NCBI GenBank assembly: GCA_036939355.1
Contig: JALLAP010000010.1
Span: 19,242-83,241 of the forward strand
Direction of reading: 5' to 3'
Length of the DNA stretch: 64,000 nt
From: Thalassiosira profunda
Taxonomy: Eukaryota; Bacillariophyta; Thalassiosirophyceae; Thalassiosirales; Thalassiosiraceae
In this document: in pieces, positions 19,555-30,730 of the stretch
Numbering within the stretch: position 1 is the first letter of the stretch
Layout of the letters: the number at the start of each line of letters is the position of its first letter
Notes under the pieces: generated by a model
Databases searched by the model: none
Told to the model about the DNA's origin: nothing
The model's input: the letters and a program-made list of their open reading frames with translations, nothing else
Translations under genes and position numbers: made by a program

Positions 19555-19968
19555 TGCAATTGGTATCGAGCGAGCATGAAATTATGTGATGCATGCACCG
19601 CCGCCATCATCAACAGCTTTGTTGCCTCGGCGGCGGGTGCTCGTGCTTGCGATCTTTGATCTTGCAAGGCGGTGAATGAACTGTGTTTGATTTCCGCCTG
19701 CACCTTCGCATCTGCGAATGTGATGCCCAATATACGGCGGAACTAGTATTTATTTTTCCCGCCCCTTTCAGGATTTCTCTTGCCCGTTCTTTCTTGTGCG
19801 GTACCACGTACGATTCAAGGTAAGAAGTACCACCAACTCGAACAACAAAGAATCCTTTTTTGCAGCACGCACATGCACCCAATCGATGCAGGCGCCGCCT
19901 CGTCAGCCGCTGCTAAAGCGATGCAGTAAACAAAGACGAGGTCCATAGGCAGCTCTCGGAAGAGGACG
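19555..19968. other. Divergent intergenic region
   Basis: 414 bases between two divergent starts. It includes a GGTACCACGTACGATTC tract near 19799 and TAAGAAGTACC just after it, similar to GTAC-rich patches upstream of other genes here. No gene supported. Confidence 0.45.
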
Positions 19969-21316
19969 ATGTGGCGGCGGCGGCGTGCGGTGCTGTTGGG
20001 CGCCATCTGCGCGGGCCCCGGCCTGGCGGCATCACGATCATGGACGTGCTCCTTGAGCTACTCCCCCGTGCAGAATGTTGAGCTCTCCGGTCCACAGCAG
20101 GAGTTGCTGCGCGAAAAGGACGGCGGGGGTGGGCGCCATTTGCGGGCGCGGGCTCTGGCAAATTATGATGCCATAGGGCTGCCCAGAGGCTACGTCGAAC
20201 GCCACTTGAGGGCCGACACAATTTATGATGGCGTCAACAGTACAGCAGGCGAGGACCCTGCAGCGGTGTATCAAGAAGGTCGCATCTGCACCTGTGCTAC
20301 GGGCCTGGCGAGCGGCAATCGCGAGTATTACTGCCCGACTCCTACCGACCATTGCTCGGTATGGAGGCCGTGGCACTCGGCGACCCATCGCGTGACGTGC
20401 TACCAGGAGACAACCTGGACAGTGGGATTTGCTCGGAACGTGTGGTATTATCTCTGCTTTGCACTCTTGGTGCTGGCAATCTATCCCTGCTTCGCGGGGC
20501 CCGGTCGGGTGAGAATGTCAATGTTTGTGCACTGACTTTTCTATTTTGCCATGCATATCATATCTAATTGTGATATTCTGCTTTTCCTTTGCAGCATGCG
20601 ATAAGATTTATAATCGCCAAGTGCGTCCCTCGGATGAATACGTGGATCACAGAGCAGCTACTTGAGGCAGAAATCGAGGCACGCAGTATGGTCCGAGAAG
20701 AGTACGAGTATGCAGCTCGGTTGCAACGGCAGACGGAGGGTTGGTTGTCAGGCTACTCGCTCAAAACAAAGCGGTATGATTCACGCGTCGAAGATGAGAT
20801 GGCCCGAAGCGGTCACGACTGTCAACTGCATCATGATGAAGATCACGATGAATGCAAAGAAAGTGAAGAAAGCATGTGCACAATTTGCCTTTTGTCAGTG
20901 GAAGACGGCGAGCGAATCGCGGACCTGAGCTGCGGACATCTGTATCACGCAGATTGTTTAGCGGAGTGGATATTGAAGAAGGTACGCAGCAATCTCCTTA
21001 TTTCTTTGCGTTCCTTCACTGTGATTAGGCAACTCTCGTCTCACCTCTTCACTGTTTGCAGAACTCGTGCCCGCTCTGCCAGAATCCAGAAATAGCGAAG
21101 GAGATCCGCACCTATGAAACGACGGATGATTCTAGGGCGGATCAAAATAGGGAAGATGCGGGGTCACGAAGCATAGTATCTCGGTGGGGACACCATTTCA
21201 GAGAGCGGTGCGTGGATATAGCGACGGGAAGACACCAGTGGGTACTAGCTCAACGGCACCAAGCCCGCCGCATCCGCATGGCTCGTCAGGTAGAAGAGAT
21301 TGAGCGATCAGAGTGA
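19969..21316 (+). CDS. Signal-peptide, single-TM RING-H2 E3 ubiquitin ligase
   Basis: Three exons, 19969..20508, 20595..20981 and 21062..21316, give 393 residues. The start has an Arg-rich signal peptide (MWRRRRAVLLGAICAGPGLA). A Cys-containing lumenal domain follows, then one transmembrane helix (VWYYLCFALLVLAIYPCFAG), then a cytosolic RING-H2 finger split by intron 2: CTICLLSVEDGE, CGHLYHADC, and after the junction CPLC. The topology resembles membrane-anchored RING ligases of the endomembrane system, which transfer ubiquitin to membrane or lumenal-quality-control substrates. The C-terminal tail is basic. Substrate unknown. Confidence 0.86.
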
Positions 21317-21628
21317 ACTGATACTATCTAGCCTTGTGTTGGAATCTCCAAATGGGTTGAGTACGATCGATAGATCTCTCAGGAATAATCGCAGGTCTCA
21401 CCTTTACCATTCACCTTAGGGGGATTGCCTTTCTCCTCACCGGCTCCTCTCCTCTAGAATGAACGTAGGAATCAGTATAGTACTTCATTGACACCTCCCC
21501 TGCCTCCTACCTAGTGTTGTACAATAAGTACAAACTACCTCCTCGAAGAGCACCTGTCCCTCGCCTCCCCCCTCGCCACGAAGCCATCACCCCAGGGGCA
21601 ACAGGGGCAACGAAGGCGTTGCAAAACG
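21317..21628. other. Intergenic region
   Basis: 312 bases between the RING gene and the RlmH gene. A TTGTACAATAAGTAC tract lies near 21520 and GTTGCAAAACG sits directly before the RlmH ATG. No gene supported. Confidence 0.45.
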
Positions 21629-22275
21629 ATGCTGTTATTGCTTCTGGCTGCTTTGGTCGGGTGCCAATGTAGCGCATTTCTTCAGCCGCAGCCGCTGACA
21701 TCACGCATCAGAAGTAGATACAGCTGTCGACGATGCACCATCACCATCACAATGGGCATGGAAGTAAAGATACGAATGGTGGGGAGAAAAGGCGGGGGCG
21801 AGAAATGGCTCGACGCTGCCTATTCCACGTACGAGACTCGTCTGCGATCGTCCAATCTTAGCGTAACCACGCAGTATCACAAAAATGATGTTGAGCTAAT
21901 CAAAGGTGCGTGAGCATAGATTGTTGCTGCAATGCGACATCGAATGCAGAGCTGCTTCTGGTCTGATACTGCACACACACAGGAACCGAGGCTGACGAGA
22001 GCAAGAACCACAAAGTGGTATTGCTAGATCCGATGGGGAAGATGTTTACTAGCGAGGCGTTTTCAGACAACGTGTACAACTGGCTGGAGGAGGGAGGGTC
22101 CCGTCTGACGTTTGTGATTGGAGGAGCGGAAGGGCTTCCGGAGGACCTCAAACGGGGAAGGTCAAAGATCAGTTTGGGAATGATGACATTCACGCACCAA
22201 TTTGCAAGAGTGATGCTGATAGAGCAGATCTATCGGGCAAGCGAAATACGCAAGGGATCGGGCTATCACAAGTAG
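21629..22275 (+). CDS. rlmH: Plastid-targeted RlmH-type 23S rRNA methyltransferase
   Basis: Two exons, 21629..21905 and 21983..22275, give 189 residues. The body is RlmH, a SPOUT methyltransferase that methylates pseudouridine at a position equivalent to 1915 of bacterial 23S rRNA. Signatures are VVLLDPMGKMFTSEAF, LTFVIGGAEGLP, MMTFTHQFARVMLIEQIYRA and the terminal GYHK. The first 22 residues are a signal peptide ending in CSAFLQP, an ASAFAP-like motif with Phe after the cleavage point, so import into a complex plastid and action on its rRNA is inferred. Bacterial RlmH is about 155 residues; the excess is the presequence. Confidence 0.9.
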
Positions 22276-22330
22276 TATACAAGAGGATCTTTACAATGCA
22301 ATTCACACCACTTCCTCTGCACGGATGGGG

Positions 22331-23410
22331 TCAACTCAGGGTTGGCACACTCTGACCAGTGCTATCATCGTCGCGCAATCTCACCGTCAGTGATCGCCAA
22401 TAATCGACGGAGAGCCATCCAGGAACATTCAAGTCCAGAGTCCTGAAAACAGAAGCGATTCTCCACTCCGCGCGATCCCGTTCTCTGAACTTCCGGTAGC
22501 TCGGCCGGAAATACACACACGCATTTGCAACCCCTTGCAACGGATACGTGACCGAGATGAAGTATGCGAGCGCCGGCGACTCAACAGACGACATTGTCTC
22601 CATGCCATGCATTATCCTCCTCCACTGCCAGACATACCAAGGCCCCCAGCAGAAAAAGAAAGCTGCAATGTACCAAATGCCCTGCCAGACGACCTTCATC
22701 GTCAAGTCGTTGGAGGGTTCGCTGAGGATGTTGGTATCGGCCATTCGTTTCTCCGACTTCATGACGTGCCACACGAGGACAAAGACCGATACCACGATGA
22801 CCAGATTCGCCAGGCAAATGCAGGTGAACCGAGCAATCTTCAACTCTCTCGCACTTTCCCCACGCTCGCATTCGGAGTCGTAGTTGTCCGATAGGCAGCC
22901 CAGCGGATGCTCTGCTATGCCGCATACGTGAAAGTCTGTGTAATTGTACGCTTTGTCGAACAGCGGTTTGCACGCCAGCAAGAAGCAAAGGATTGGTGGC
23001 AGCCCCAGTATCATCCAACGGCTTCGTTTGGACCGCGCTTCATCTTTCGTCCCCGTCTTGGCGATGATGCAGTAGGTAAGGGCCAGTATTGCGTTCAGGA
23101 GAACCGACAGGCCATACATAAACGAGTCCACGAATCCTTGCAAAGTGCAACTCGCCGTATTCCCCGCGGCCTGATAGGCGCCCGAATCTCTCGGGACCAT
23201 CCACGTGCTCATGAACGGCGAGAAGAAGGAGGCCCAGAACAGACTGAGGCTCAGCTCGAACACGAGCTTGTGCGTCAGCCGTATTCTCTCTCCTCTGTGG
23301 TAACGTATGATGACATTTCGCATGATGAAGGCGCATGCGGTCACGGACAAGAGGCCGCCCAGTTTCATCAGCAGGATTGCCGACTTTTGATGCTTCGGAT
23401 AGTCGTCCAT
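22331..23410 (-). CDS. GPCR-like seven-transmembrane receptor
   Basis: Single exon, 359 residues, ATG 23410. Seven hydrophobic helices are visible, for example AILLMKLGGLLSVTACAFIM (1), LVFELSLSLFWASFFSPFM (2), CTLQGFVDSFMYGLSVLLNA (3, with the disulfide-type Cys), MILGLPPILCFLLAC (4), CICLANLVIVVSVFVLVW (5), IWYIAAFFFCWGPWYVW (6) and YFISVTYPLQGVANACVYF (7, followed by RPSYRKF). Spacing and the helix 7 ending resemble cAMP-receptor-like GPCRs of protists. It would sense an external ligand at the plasma membrane; ligand and G-protein coupling are unknown. Confidence 0.72.
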   Translation of the reverse strand: MDDYPKHQKSAILLMKLGGLLSVTACAFIMRNVIIRYHRGERIRLTHKLVFELSLSLFWASFFSPFMSTWMVPRDSGAYQAAGNTASCTLQGFVDSFMYGLSVLLNAILALTYCIIAKTGTKDEARSKRSRWMILGLPPILCFLLACKPLFDKAYNYTDFHVCGIAEHPLGCLSDNYDSECERGESARELKIARFTCICLANLVIVVSVFVLVWHVMKSEKRMADTNILSEPSNDLTMKVVWQGIWYIAAFFFCWGPWYVWQWRRIMHGMETMSSVESPALAYFISVTYPLQGVANACVYFRPSYRKFRERDRAEWRIASVFRTLDLNVPGWLSVDYWRSLTVRLRDDDSTGQSVPTLS

Positions 23411-23796
23411 GTTGCTGTTTGCAATTTCTCTGCGTATGACAGGTGCTCGCTCATACGTCGAGATTGCTATCTGGTATCAGCTCCCACTCCACAATACACG
23501 AGAAGATGGAGCACAAGCCCACCGGCGAGTAGCTGGCGTGCCATTGAAGCCTCGGCCAGCAGCTTGGGCGCGTCGGGTCGGTGCAGGCGTGGTCGGTGCA
23601 GGTTGGGTCGGTGCAGCGGGAAGCAAGGTGCAACTGTCAACCCGCAATCACGTGAAGGACAGTGTGACGCGATCTTTCATCACGTGATATTTGATGCCTG
23701 AACGCGCCCGCGGGCAACCGTGCAAGCTGCAATCCGCCCAATCAACTGCCCTGCCGCCATTGCTCCTCATAATTCATAACCCGCAGGCTCTTCACC
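23411..23796. promoter_or_regulatory. Divergent promoter with two CACGTG boxes
   Basis: This 386-base gap separates the GPCR-like and SET genes. Two perfect CACGTG palindromes lie at 23649-23654 and 23681-23686, 32 bases apart (about three helical turns). Three copies of TCGGTGCAG lie at about 23578-23622. CACGTG is the G-box/E-box bound by bZIP or bHLH factors in many eukaryotes; function here is inferred. Confidence 0.5.
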
Positions 23797-26373
23797 ATGC
23801 GCCTGCCTCGTCTGCTCTTCACAGTCTCCATTGCGGCCTCGCCGTCCGTCGCCAGCGCCGGATTCTGGTCGTCTTGGTTCGGCCGCGGCGGCGCCCAAGA
23901 CGATGCGCCCGCCGACGATGCCCCGTCGTCGCCCGGCGGAGATGGGGGTGTCGACCCGCTCATCGCTGGGTGGACCGGTTTGGTGGATTGGTTTCGATCC
24001 TATGGGGGCACAGGTGAGATATCGTTTGCAAAATTGCGCAGCATCTACGTCGAATGACACTCTTATGTTCGTTTGCCTTGCATACCTATCTCAGTTGACG
24101 AGCGGGTCGCCATCGGCTACGAATCAGGAACCAACGTCCGAGGATTGATCGCCACCGCACCCATTCCAGCCGATACCATCCTCATTCACACGCCGAAGTC
24201 CCTCGTGCTGTCAACATCGGACGGCGGGCAATGCGCCAGCATTGCGGCCATAAAAAACGAGCTCTCGCTGGGCGACCAATCCTGGTGGAGCACCTACTTT
24301 GCGTTCGACGATAGCGCCGGCACTCGGATTCCCTCCCAGTGGGACAAATCGGACGGGCCGGGAAGCGCGGTTGCCGAGTTGCAAGGATTACCTCCGTCGG
24401 GGAGCGAGCATCGGCACAGCAATTGGTATCAGAGCGCTTGCCAGGAGGACGGCGCCGAGATGACCGAAGAAGATTGGAGAGCTTTGCTGCTCTATCTCAC
24501 GAGGGCCGCAGACATTGGCCTCGTGCCCATTTATGACCTCATGAACCACCACACCGGACTCATCAATACCGTGCTCCAGAGGGACGAGAGCGGGGGATTG
24601 TCCGTCGTTGCTGCAATAGACATCGCTGCCGGTGAGTCAATCTACAACAGGTACGCTAGCTCCGGTTTTGAGTCGACAACCGATCTGTGGGACACCTACG
24701 GCTTTGTGGAAGAGTATCCTCAGCTATGGCGCTGGAGCGACGAGAAGCTGGCGCAGAACCCTGTTCGTTACGGAACAGGCGGCTTGGAACCTAATTCCGA
24801 GCATTACGAAGTGCTGGTGATTTCGCCCACGCTGGCGGCCCTGGCTCCGACAAAGGAGCTGGTGCAACCACTGGGCAACATGCGTCGATCTCTGGACGAG
24901 TGGCAGGAGCTTATCGTTGGCCATAATGCCAATGTGCGCTCGGCGTTCGTCGACGATCTGCGCGATTCGGCAAAGACCATGCTAGACGGGCTTCCCACGA
25001 CAATCGCCGAGGACGAGGCCATGATTCGCGGCAAGAAACGGGAGCTGGCTGGCGAGAAAGATACGAACAAGGCAGACGCACTGCAGGCGATAGAATATCG
25101 ACTGGCGTTCAAGAAGGCGCTCGAGCTTGCAGTGGAGGTGGCATCAGGGGAAACATTCTTAAGTGACCCACTCATTGATGGATATCCATCATTCGTGGAT
25201 TGGTTCCGCTCAAATGGCGGCGCCGTCGATGATTGGGTCACGATGGGCTACGAGCCTGGCACTACCATCCGGGGCATGATCGCCACCGCCCCCATTCCAG
25301 CCAATACTGTCATCGTTCATACCCCGGGGTCGCTCATTATTGCGTCCTCGGAAGAAGGGCAGTGCCAGTCCATTGATGCAGCAATCAAAGAGATGGAGTT
25401 GGGCACGCGATCCAAATGGCACACCTACTTTGAGTTTGACGATAGCACGGGCAGCCGGATTCCCTCTCAGTGGGATGGGTCTAGTGAAGGACAGGCGGTA
25501 AAGGAATTGCAAGGGTTGCCGCCCTCGGGCGAGACGCACCGCCACATCGTTTGGTATGAAAGTGCATGCAAGCAGAATGAACCAATGACCGACTTGGACT
25601 GGAAAGGATTGCTGATATACCTCACAAGGGCCGCAGACATTGGCTTGATCCCAATGTACGACCTCCTCAATCACCACAACGGACGCATCAACACCAGGCA
25701 AAGACGAACTGAGGACGGAGGGCTGGAAATCGTGGCCGCAACCGACATTTCTCCTGGCGAGCCCCTCTACAACACTTACGCCCGCTCCGGCTTTGAGTCC
25801 AGCACTGATGTATTCAATACATATGGCTTCGTCGAGGACTACCCGCAGTTATGGCGCTGGCATGATCAGGAGCTCAACCGGTTGTCGGAGGAGAACCCAA
25901 ACCATGCCCATCAGCGGTTCGGGAGGAGTGACACAGTTGCCAACGACGATCCTGGCCGCTTCGAGCCCAACTCCCAACTGTATGAAGTGCTGGTGGTTTC
26001 GCCCACGTTAGTGGCACTGTCTCCATCGAAGCATCTGGTCAAAGCGCTCGGAAATGAGAGGCTGGGCCCAGATGAGTGGCAGGAACTCATAATTGCGCAC
26101 CACGCCAACCTCCGGACCTCGCACGTCGAGGCTTTGCGTGAATCGGCGATTCTCCTGGAGCTCAATTTGCCCACATCAATCGACGAGGACGAAGCGCTGA
26201 TAGCCGAAGAGAAACACCGGCTGGAAAGAGCAGAAAGCTTTGGCAGAGTAGACGTGAACGAGGCCGATGTGCTTCAAGCAATGGAATATCGTCGGGCGTT
26301 CAAGAAGGCGTTGCGACTAGCAGCTGAGATTGCCGAACAGGGAACTTTCTTGGCAGACACGGACGAGTTGTAA
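23797..26373 (+). CDS. Secretory-pathway protein with two tandem Rubisco-LSMT-type SET modules
   Basis: Two exons, 23797..24013 and 24095..26373, give 831 residues. A signal peptide (MRLPRLLFTVSIAASPSVAS) is followed by two copies of a ~380-residue unit. Each has VDWFRSxGG, GYExGT, RGxIATAPIPAxT, YDLxNHHxG and GFESxTDxxxTYGFVE. The Asn-His pair and the Tyr in the last block match the SET methyltransferases of the Rubisco large-subunit/SETD3 class, which methylate Lys or His. Units one and two are closely similar, so this is an intragenic duplication. SET enzymes are usually nuclear or cytosolic, so a secretory signal is unusual; plastid import by an atypical presequence (SAGFW) is possible. 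Confidence 0.75.
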
Positions 26374-26434
26374 CTTGTTTCTACACGTTATCTTACAGTA
26401 ACACTCTCAATAGAAATGCATGCTCTCCTCTTCA

Positions 26435-29288
26435 CTAGCTGCTTGACTTGGCAATGAATAACGGTCCGGCAACCAAAATAGTTGTGCTGAGCAATTTGAT
26501 GACCACATGGAGCGACGGGCCGGCCGTGTCTTTGAATGGATCCCCGACTGTGTCGCCTGTAACGCTCGCCTTGTGTGCCTCCGAGTTCTTGCCCCCAAAG
26601 TTCCCAAGCTCGACTGAAGAAGATTGGTTGGTTAGACGAGACAGCATGGTAGACTCGAGGCACAATGTCAAGGCAAGCATTCTCACTGTACTTTTTGGCG
26701 TTGTCCCATGCACCTCCAGTGGTATCGAGGAAGAGAGCCATCAAAATGCCGGTCACAGTGCCAAACATCAGGTATGCCGCGAGCACTTCTGCCCCAAGAA
26801 GGGGCCGGGACGAGGCTTCTCCCACGAACCGGAATATGACTCCGACTGTCACTGGAGTCAGCACACATACCAGACCTGGGAACCTCATTTCCCTCAGTGC
26901 GGCCTTCGTAACCAGTTCCACACACCTCGCATAGTCCGGCTTCGAACGATAGGTCATGATGTCGGGGTCCTCTGCGAACTGCCGCCGAACTTCGAGAACC
27001 ACCTTTCATCAAGAACATCGAATGCTGAGCTGCGCGACGTAGAAGACAGAACAGTTGTCCATGCAAGTGCACTTACCTCGTGCGCAGTTCGTCCGACAGC
27101 AGAGATCGCCAAGCCAGTGAAGTAGAAGATGATCATAGACCCCAAGAGACCACCAATTAGAACCTCAGGAGTGGCAATGTCGACCGATTCAAAGGGTATT
27201 CCGGCAAACTCGCTGAACTCGTCCATGAATGCTCCAAAGAGAAGGAAGCACGCCATGCTAGCGGAACCGATGCTATACCCCTTTGTGATTGCCTTGGTCA
27301 CATTTCCAGCCGCGTCCAACAGATCCGTTGTCTCTCGTACGTTCTCGGGTTGCATGCTCATCTCTGCCACACCACCTGCATTGTCTGCGATCGGGCCGTA
27401 GTTGTTCATCGAGAGGATATACACTGCATTACTCAGCATGCCTGTTGATATGAGAAGAGAAAAGTAAGCACATCAAGGTTGATGCAGCTGAGAGATAGCA
27501 GCAGATGGGACTACTCACCCATCGTCGCTACGGCAGTGCCAAAGAGCCCCGCATTTCGACCATCGCCAATACCTGTGCTAGCTCCCAGATGATAGGCAGT
27601 GAGAACCGCGCATGCCACCGTAATCGAAGGAATGAAGGTGGCTTTCATGCCCACGCTGATCCCTACGATGATGTTTGTTCCATGCCCCGTAGTGCTCGCT
27701 TCGGCAATGCTCTGCACCGGCCGGTACTCGTAGTCTGTGTAATATTGGGTCGAGAGTACGATGATGTACGCGCAAACCATCCCAACGAGGCCGCATTCGA
27801 AGAACTTGAATGCACTGCCCGGGTGCTCGGGATCCTCCAATAGCCACCACGTGATGAAGAAGAATCCAACAACGGACAAGAGAAGGGCAACGCGGTAGCC
27901 CCTCTGCAGTTGTGTCATTGGATTTGAAGTATCACCGTGCGCTTGACCACCCACAAAGGCAATGCCAATACTGCTGACGACGATGTCCATTGCATGCACT
28001 AGCAGTGGGAAGGAAACAAACTTGGCTCCAATGTCGTTGGGCAAGTTGGCTTCGCTCGCCAGCGTAGACCCTAGAATCATCGCCCCGATAATCTCCGCTG
28101 CCACACTCTCGAAGACGTCAGCCGACGATCCCACGCAATCACCGACCATGTCGCCTACAAGATCTGCAATCACAGCAGGGTTGCGGGGGTCGTCTTCGGG
28201 AATCGATTGCTCCACTTTGCCAACAAGATCCGCTCCCACATCAGCCGCCTTTGTGTAGATGCCTCCGCCTAGCTGCATAAAGAGGGCAACGAAGGATGCG
28301 CCGAAACCATAGCCCACCATGAGCATTGGCAGATCCATCAGTGAGAGAGATGCGGTGGCAGCAAAGGTGACATTCAGCACGAGATAGATTGTGGTGACAC
28401 CTGCAACGCAGAGGGTGAGGTTCAGGACCGCACTGAACGCGCCGCCCCTGAAGCAGATCACGAGGGCCTCGCCGTACGTCCTCCGCGCCGCACTTGCCAC
28501 GCGAATGTTGCTCCTCGCCGCAACCCACATGCTCACGTATCCCGCCAGCGCCGAGCAGACGGCGCCGACCACAAAGCCAATTGCAGCAACGATGCCGAGG
28601 AGGGAGTTTCCGAGAACGGCGACTCCAGTGGGCTCGGCGCTCTGGGGCCGGAACTGGTACGACACGAAGATAAGCAGTGCTAGAGGGACGGCGTATCGAG
28701 CAATTGCCGTGTATTGAACGTGAAGAAAGCCTTCTGCCCCCTCCCGGATCGGGTCAGACTGCGACACATAAGATGTGAAATTGTGTGAGAACACATCAAT
28801 GAACGACAACAAAGAAAGCACGCAACATCACGTACCACCGCCCTCATTTCCTGCGTCCCATCGTCGCAGCTCAACACGTTCTTGCTCAGCCACATGCTCA
28901 CCGCCGCGCCGAACACCACTGCTCCGTACACGAGCCAGAGGATGCGCATGCGAAGTGGAAGTATCACTGCCCCAACAATTATCGCCGCGACCAGCACGCC
29001 GACGCACTTTTGCAACATGGCATCGCTCATGCCGCTCGTCGCCCCCGTCAGCAAGGACTGATATCCGTGGCGGTAGGACCGGCGCTTGGTGGACTTGCCC
29101 GAATCGTACGGCATGGGGTAGAGGCCACTACTGCCCCCGCCACCGCTGGAGGGTGCCGCGAGCCCGAGGTGGGAGCCGCTGCTGGGGGCGCTGCCCCCGC
29201 CGTAGCCGGAGCCCCCCTCCAGATCGTCGACGTCAGCCATCACGGCGGGCTTCTTCGCGTAGGAGTTGAGCGGGGCGCCTCGACGCAT
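26435..29288 (-). CDS. Membrane-bound H+-translocating pyrophosphatase, K+-independent type
   Basis: Five exons on the minus strand: 29288..28836, 28758..27519, 27441..27077, 27002..26687 and 26613..26435, with 73-77-base introns, encode 850 residues (an ATG at 29240 would give 834). Signatures include [72 protein letters not shown] and [18 protein letters not shown]. It couples pyrophosphate hydrolysis to proton pumping into vacuoles or similar compartments. The segment [15 protein letters not shown] has Lys and Thr where K+-dependent enzymes have Ala and Gly/Ala, indicating the K+-independent class. The usual DNVGDNVGD is DLVGDMVGD here. Confidence 0.93.
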
Positions 29289-30730
29289 AGGGCCAGGCGG
29301 GCGGTGCTACGAGGACGATTTCCGCTTGCTTTTTGCTTTTTGTGCGCCTCTTTTGGCAAAGATTTGGTTACTTTGCGCCAGTGCACTGTCCGAATTGGAT
29401 ACTAAAAAGACCGCGAACCACACGCAAATTTGTTCCCTCCTAATTTAGCAACAGCAGATTGGGGACGCGACAGCTTTGTATCGGATATGTCAACCAAGCT
29501 GAAATAAAGTAAGAAAATAGCACCGTGATGGCTATGATAAAGCTCTTATCAATGATCCGAAGGTCGGCTGTCGTTCCGGCATACTTTTTGAATGTTTATC
29601 GCTCGAGTAACGGTTGATGCGACGCGAGGTTGCAACAGCCGTTCCTGAGCAACTGCAACGTTCACAAACAAACGGGCGGCGGCCGCGGGGCGCGACGACG
29701 ACGACGACGCCGCGCCGGCGCAGACGAGGCCGCCCACAGGCCGGCAAAGTATAGACTGACCGGCACGTGAACCCTGAACGACGTGAAGGGGGCGGAGGAG
29801 CGGAGACTGCTGAGGGAGCAAAGGAAGAAGAGGCTCGATCGACGGTGCGTGCACCAACAATCATAAACGGCCGAGCGCGCGGGTGAGTGCAAGTGGGATG
29901 TCGAGCGGCGGCGTTGGTCAGTTCGATCGGCAACGGATAGGAAGTTCATGTTGATCGCGAGCCGATAGTTGCAATCCTACTCTGCAAGCATCATATCCAG
30001 ATGCGCATGCTAAAATGCCGTGACACGTCGCCGTTGCACCGCAAGTTATTTGGAAGAATTCGTGTGACCGGCGAAGCGGAGGTATTTTGCAGTTACACAC
30101 CCGCACATCACTCATCGTCTATGATTGGAGGGGTATCAAGATGATAGATTGCAATAGTGCTGCTGGCTGGAGGATTGCAAAAAGTTTGTATTGCGGCTGT
30201 TGGGTTATGTGTTGCTGTGAATGCTGTATTTGCATTGTGACAATCAAATTGCTTGGCAATTGAAGTCTTGTTTGCTGACGGGCCGATTGTATTGTAAGTA
30301 TGAGCTCAGGAAGGATTACGCCGCGGGCCGCTGCTCAGCAATGCACGACATTATCTCTGCAACCTGATATGTGTGGAAAGCAAACTCCGCTTGGGGGTAT
30401 CGTTCGATGTTGTTTTTGCAATCGACAAATTTGATGGGTGTTTATCGCGAGTTTATCAGACGTTGATCTCTCACCGACCCCTGCCATCCACCATCTACCG
30501 ACCTCTTTGCAGTCCTCGCCCACTGTACTGGTCCTTTGCCCTCATCTCACCCCGCTCAAGCGACGCGACACACATTCGTTCGCACGATCACCAAAAATCC
30601 CGCCCAAAGTCAACTGCCTCCCAACTTTCTACGTGGGAACAAGTATATTTTCTACGGCGCCCTTTCGATTTCATTTCAGGGGCAATTCACTTTGGCACCA
30701 CCAACCTCGCTTCTCTTCGTGTCGGGCAAC
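29289..30730. other. Long intergenic region without a supported gene
   Basis: 1.44 kb between the pyrophosphatase start and the zinc-module gene start. It includes a GAC-triplet run near 29693-29710 and several TTGCAA motifs (for example near 30166 and 30415). Short frames up to about 130 codons exist on both strands but overlap one another, lack domains and have no convincing splice partners. It may hold promoters, a non-coding RNA or a rapidly evolving small gene; none can be supported. Confidence 0.5.

Noticed and set aside
29532..29949. Overlapping minus-strand frames of 95-133 codons, one starting with a good ATG
   Set aside because: Arg/Ser/Pro-rich, derived from GC-rich and triplet-repeat DNA; no domain and no convincing splice sites.
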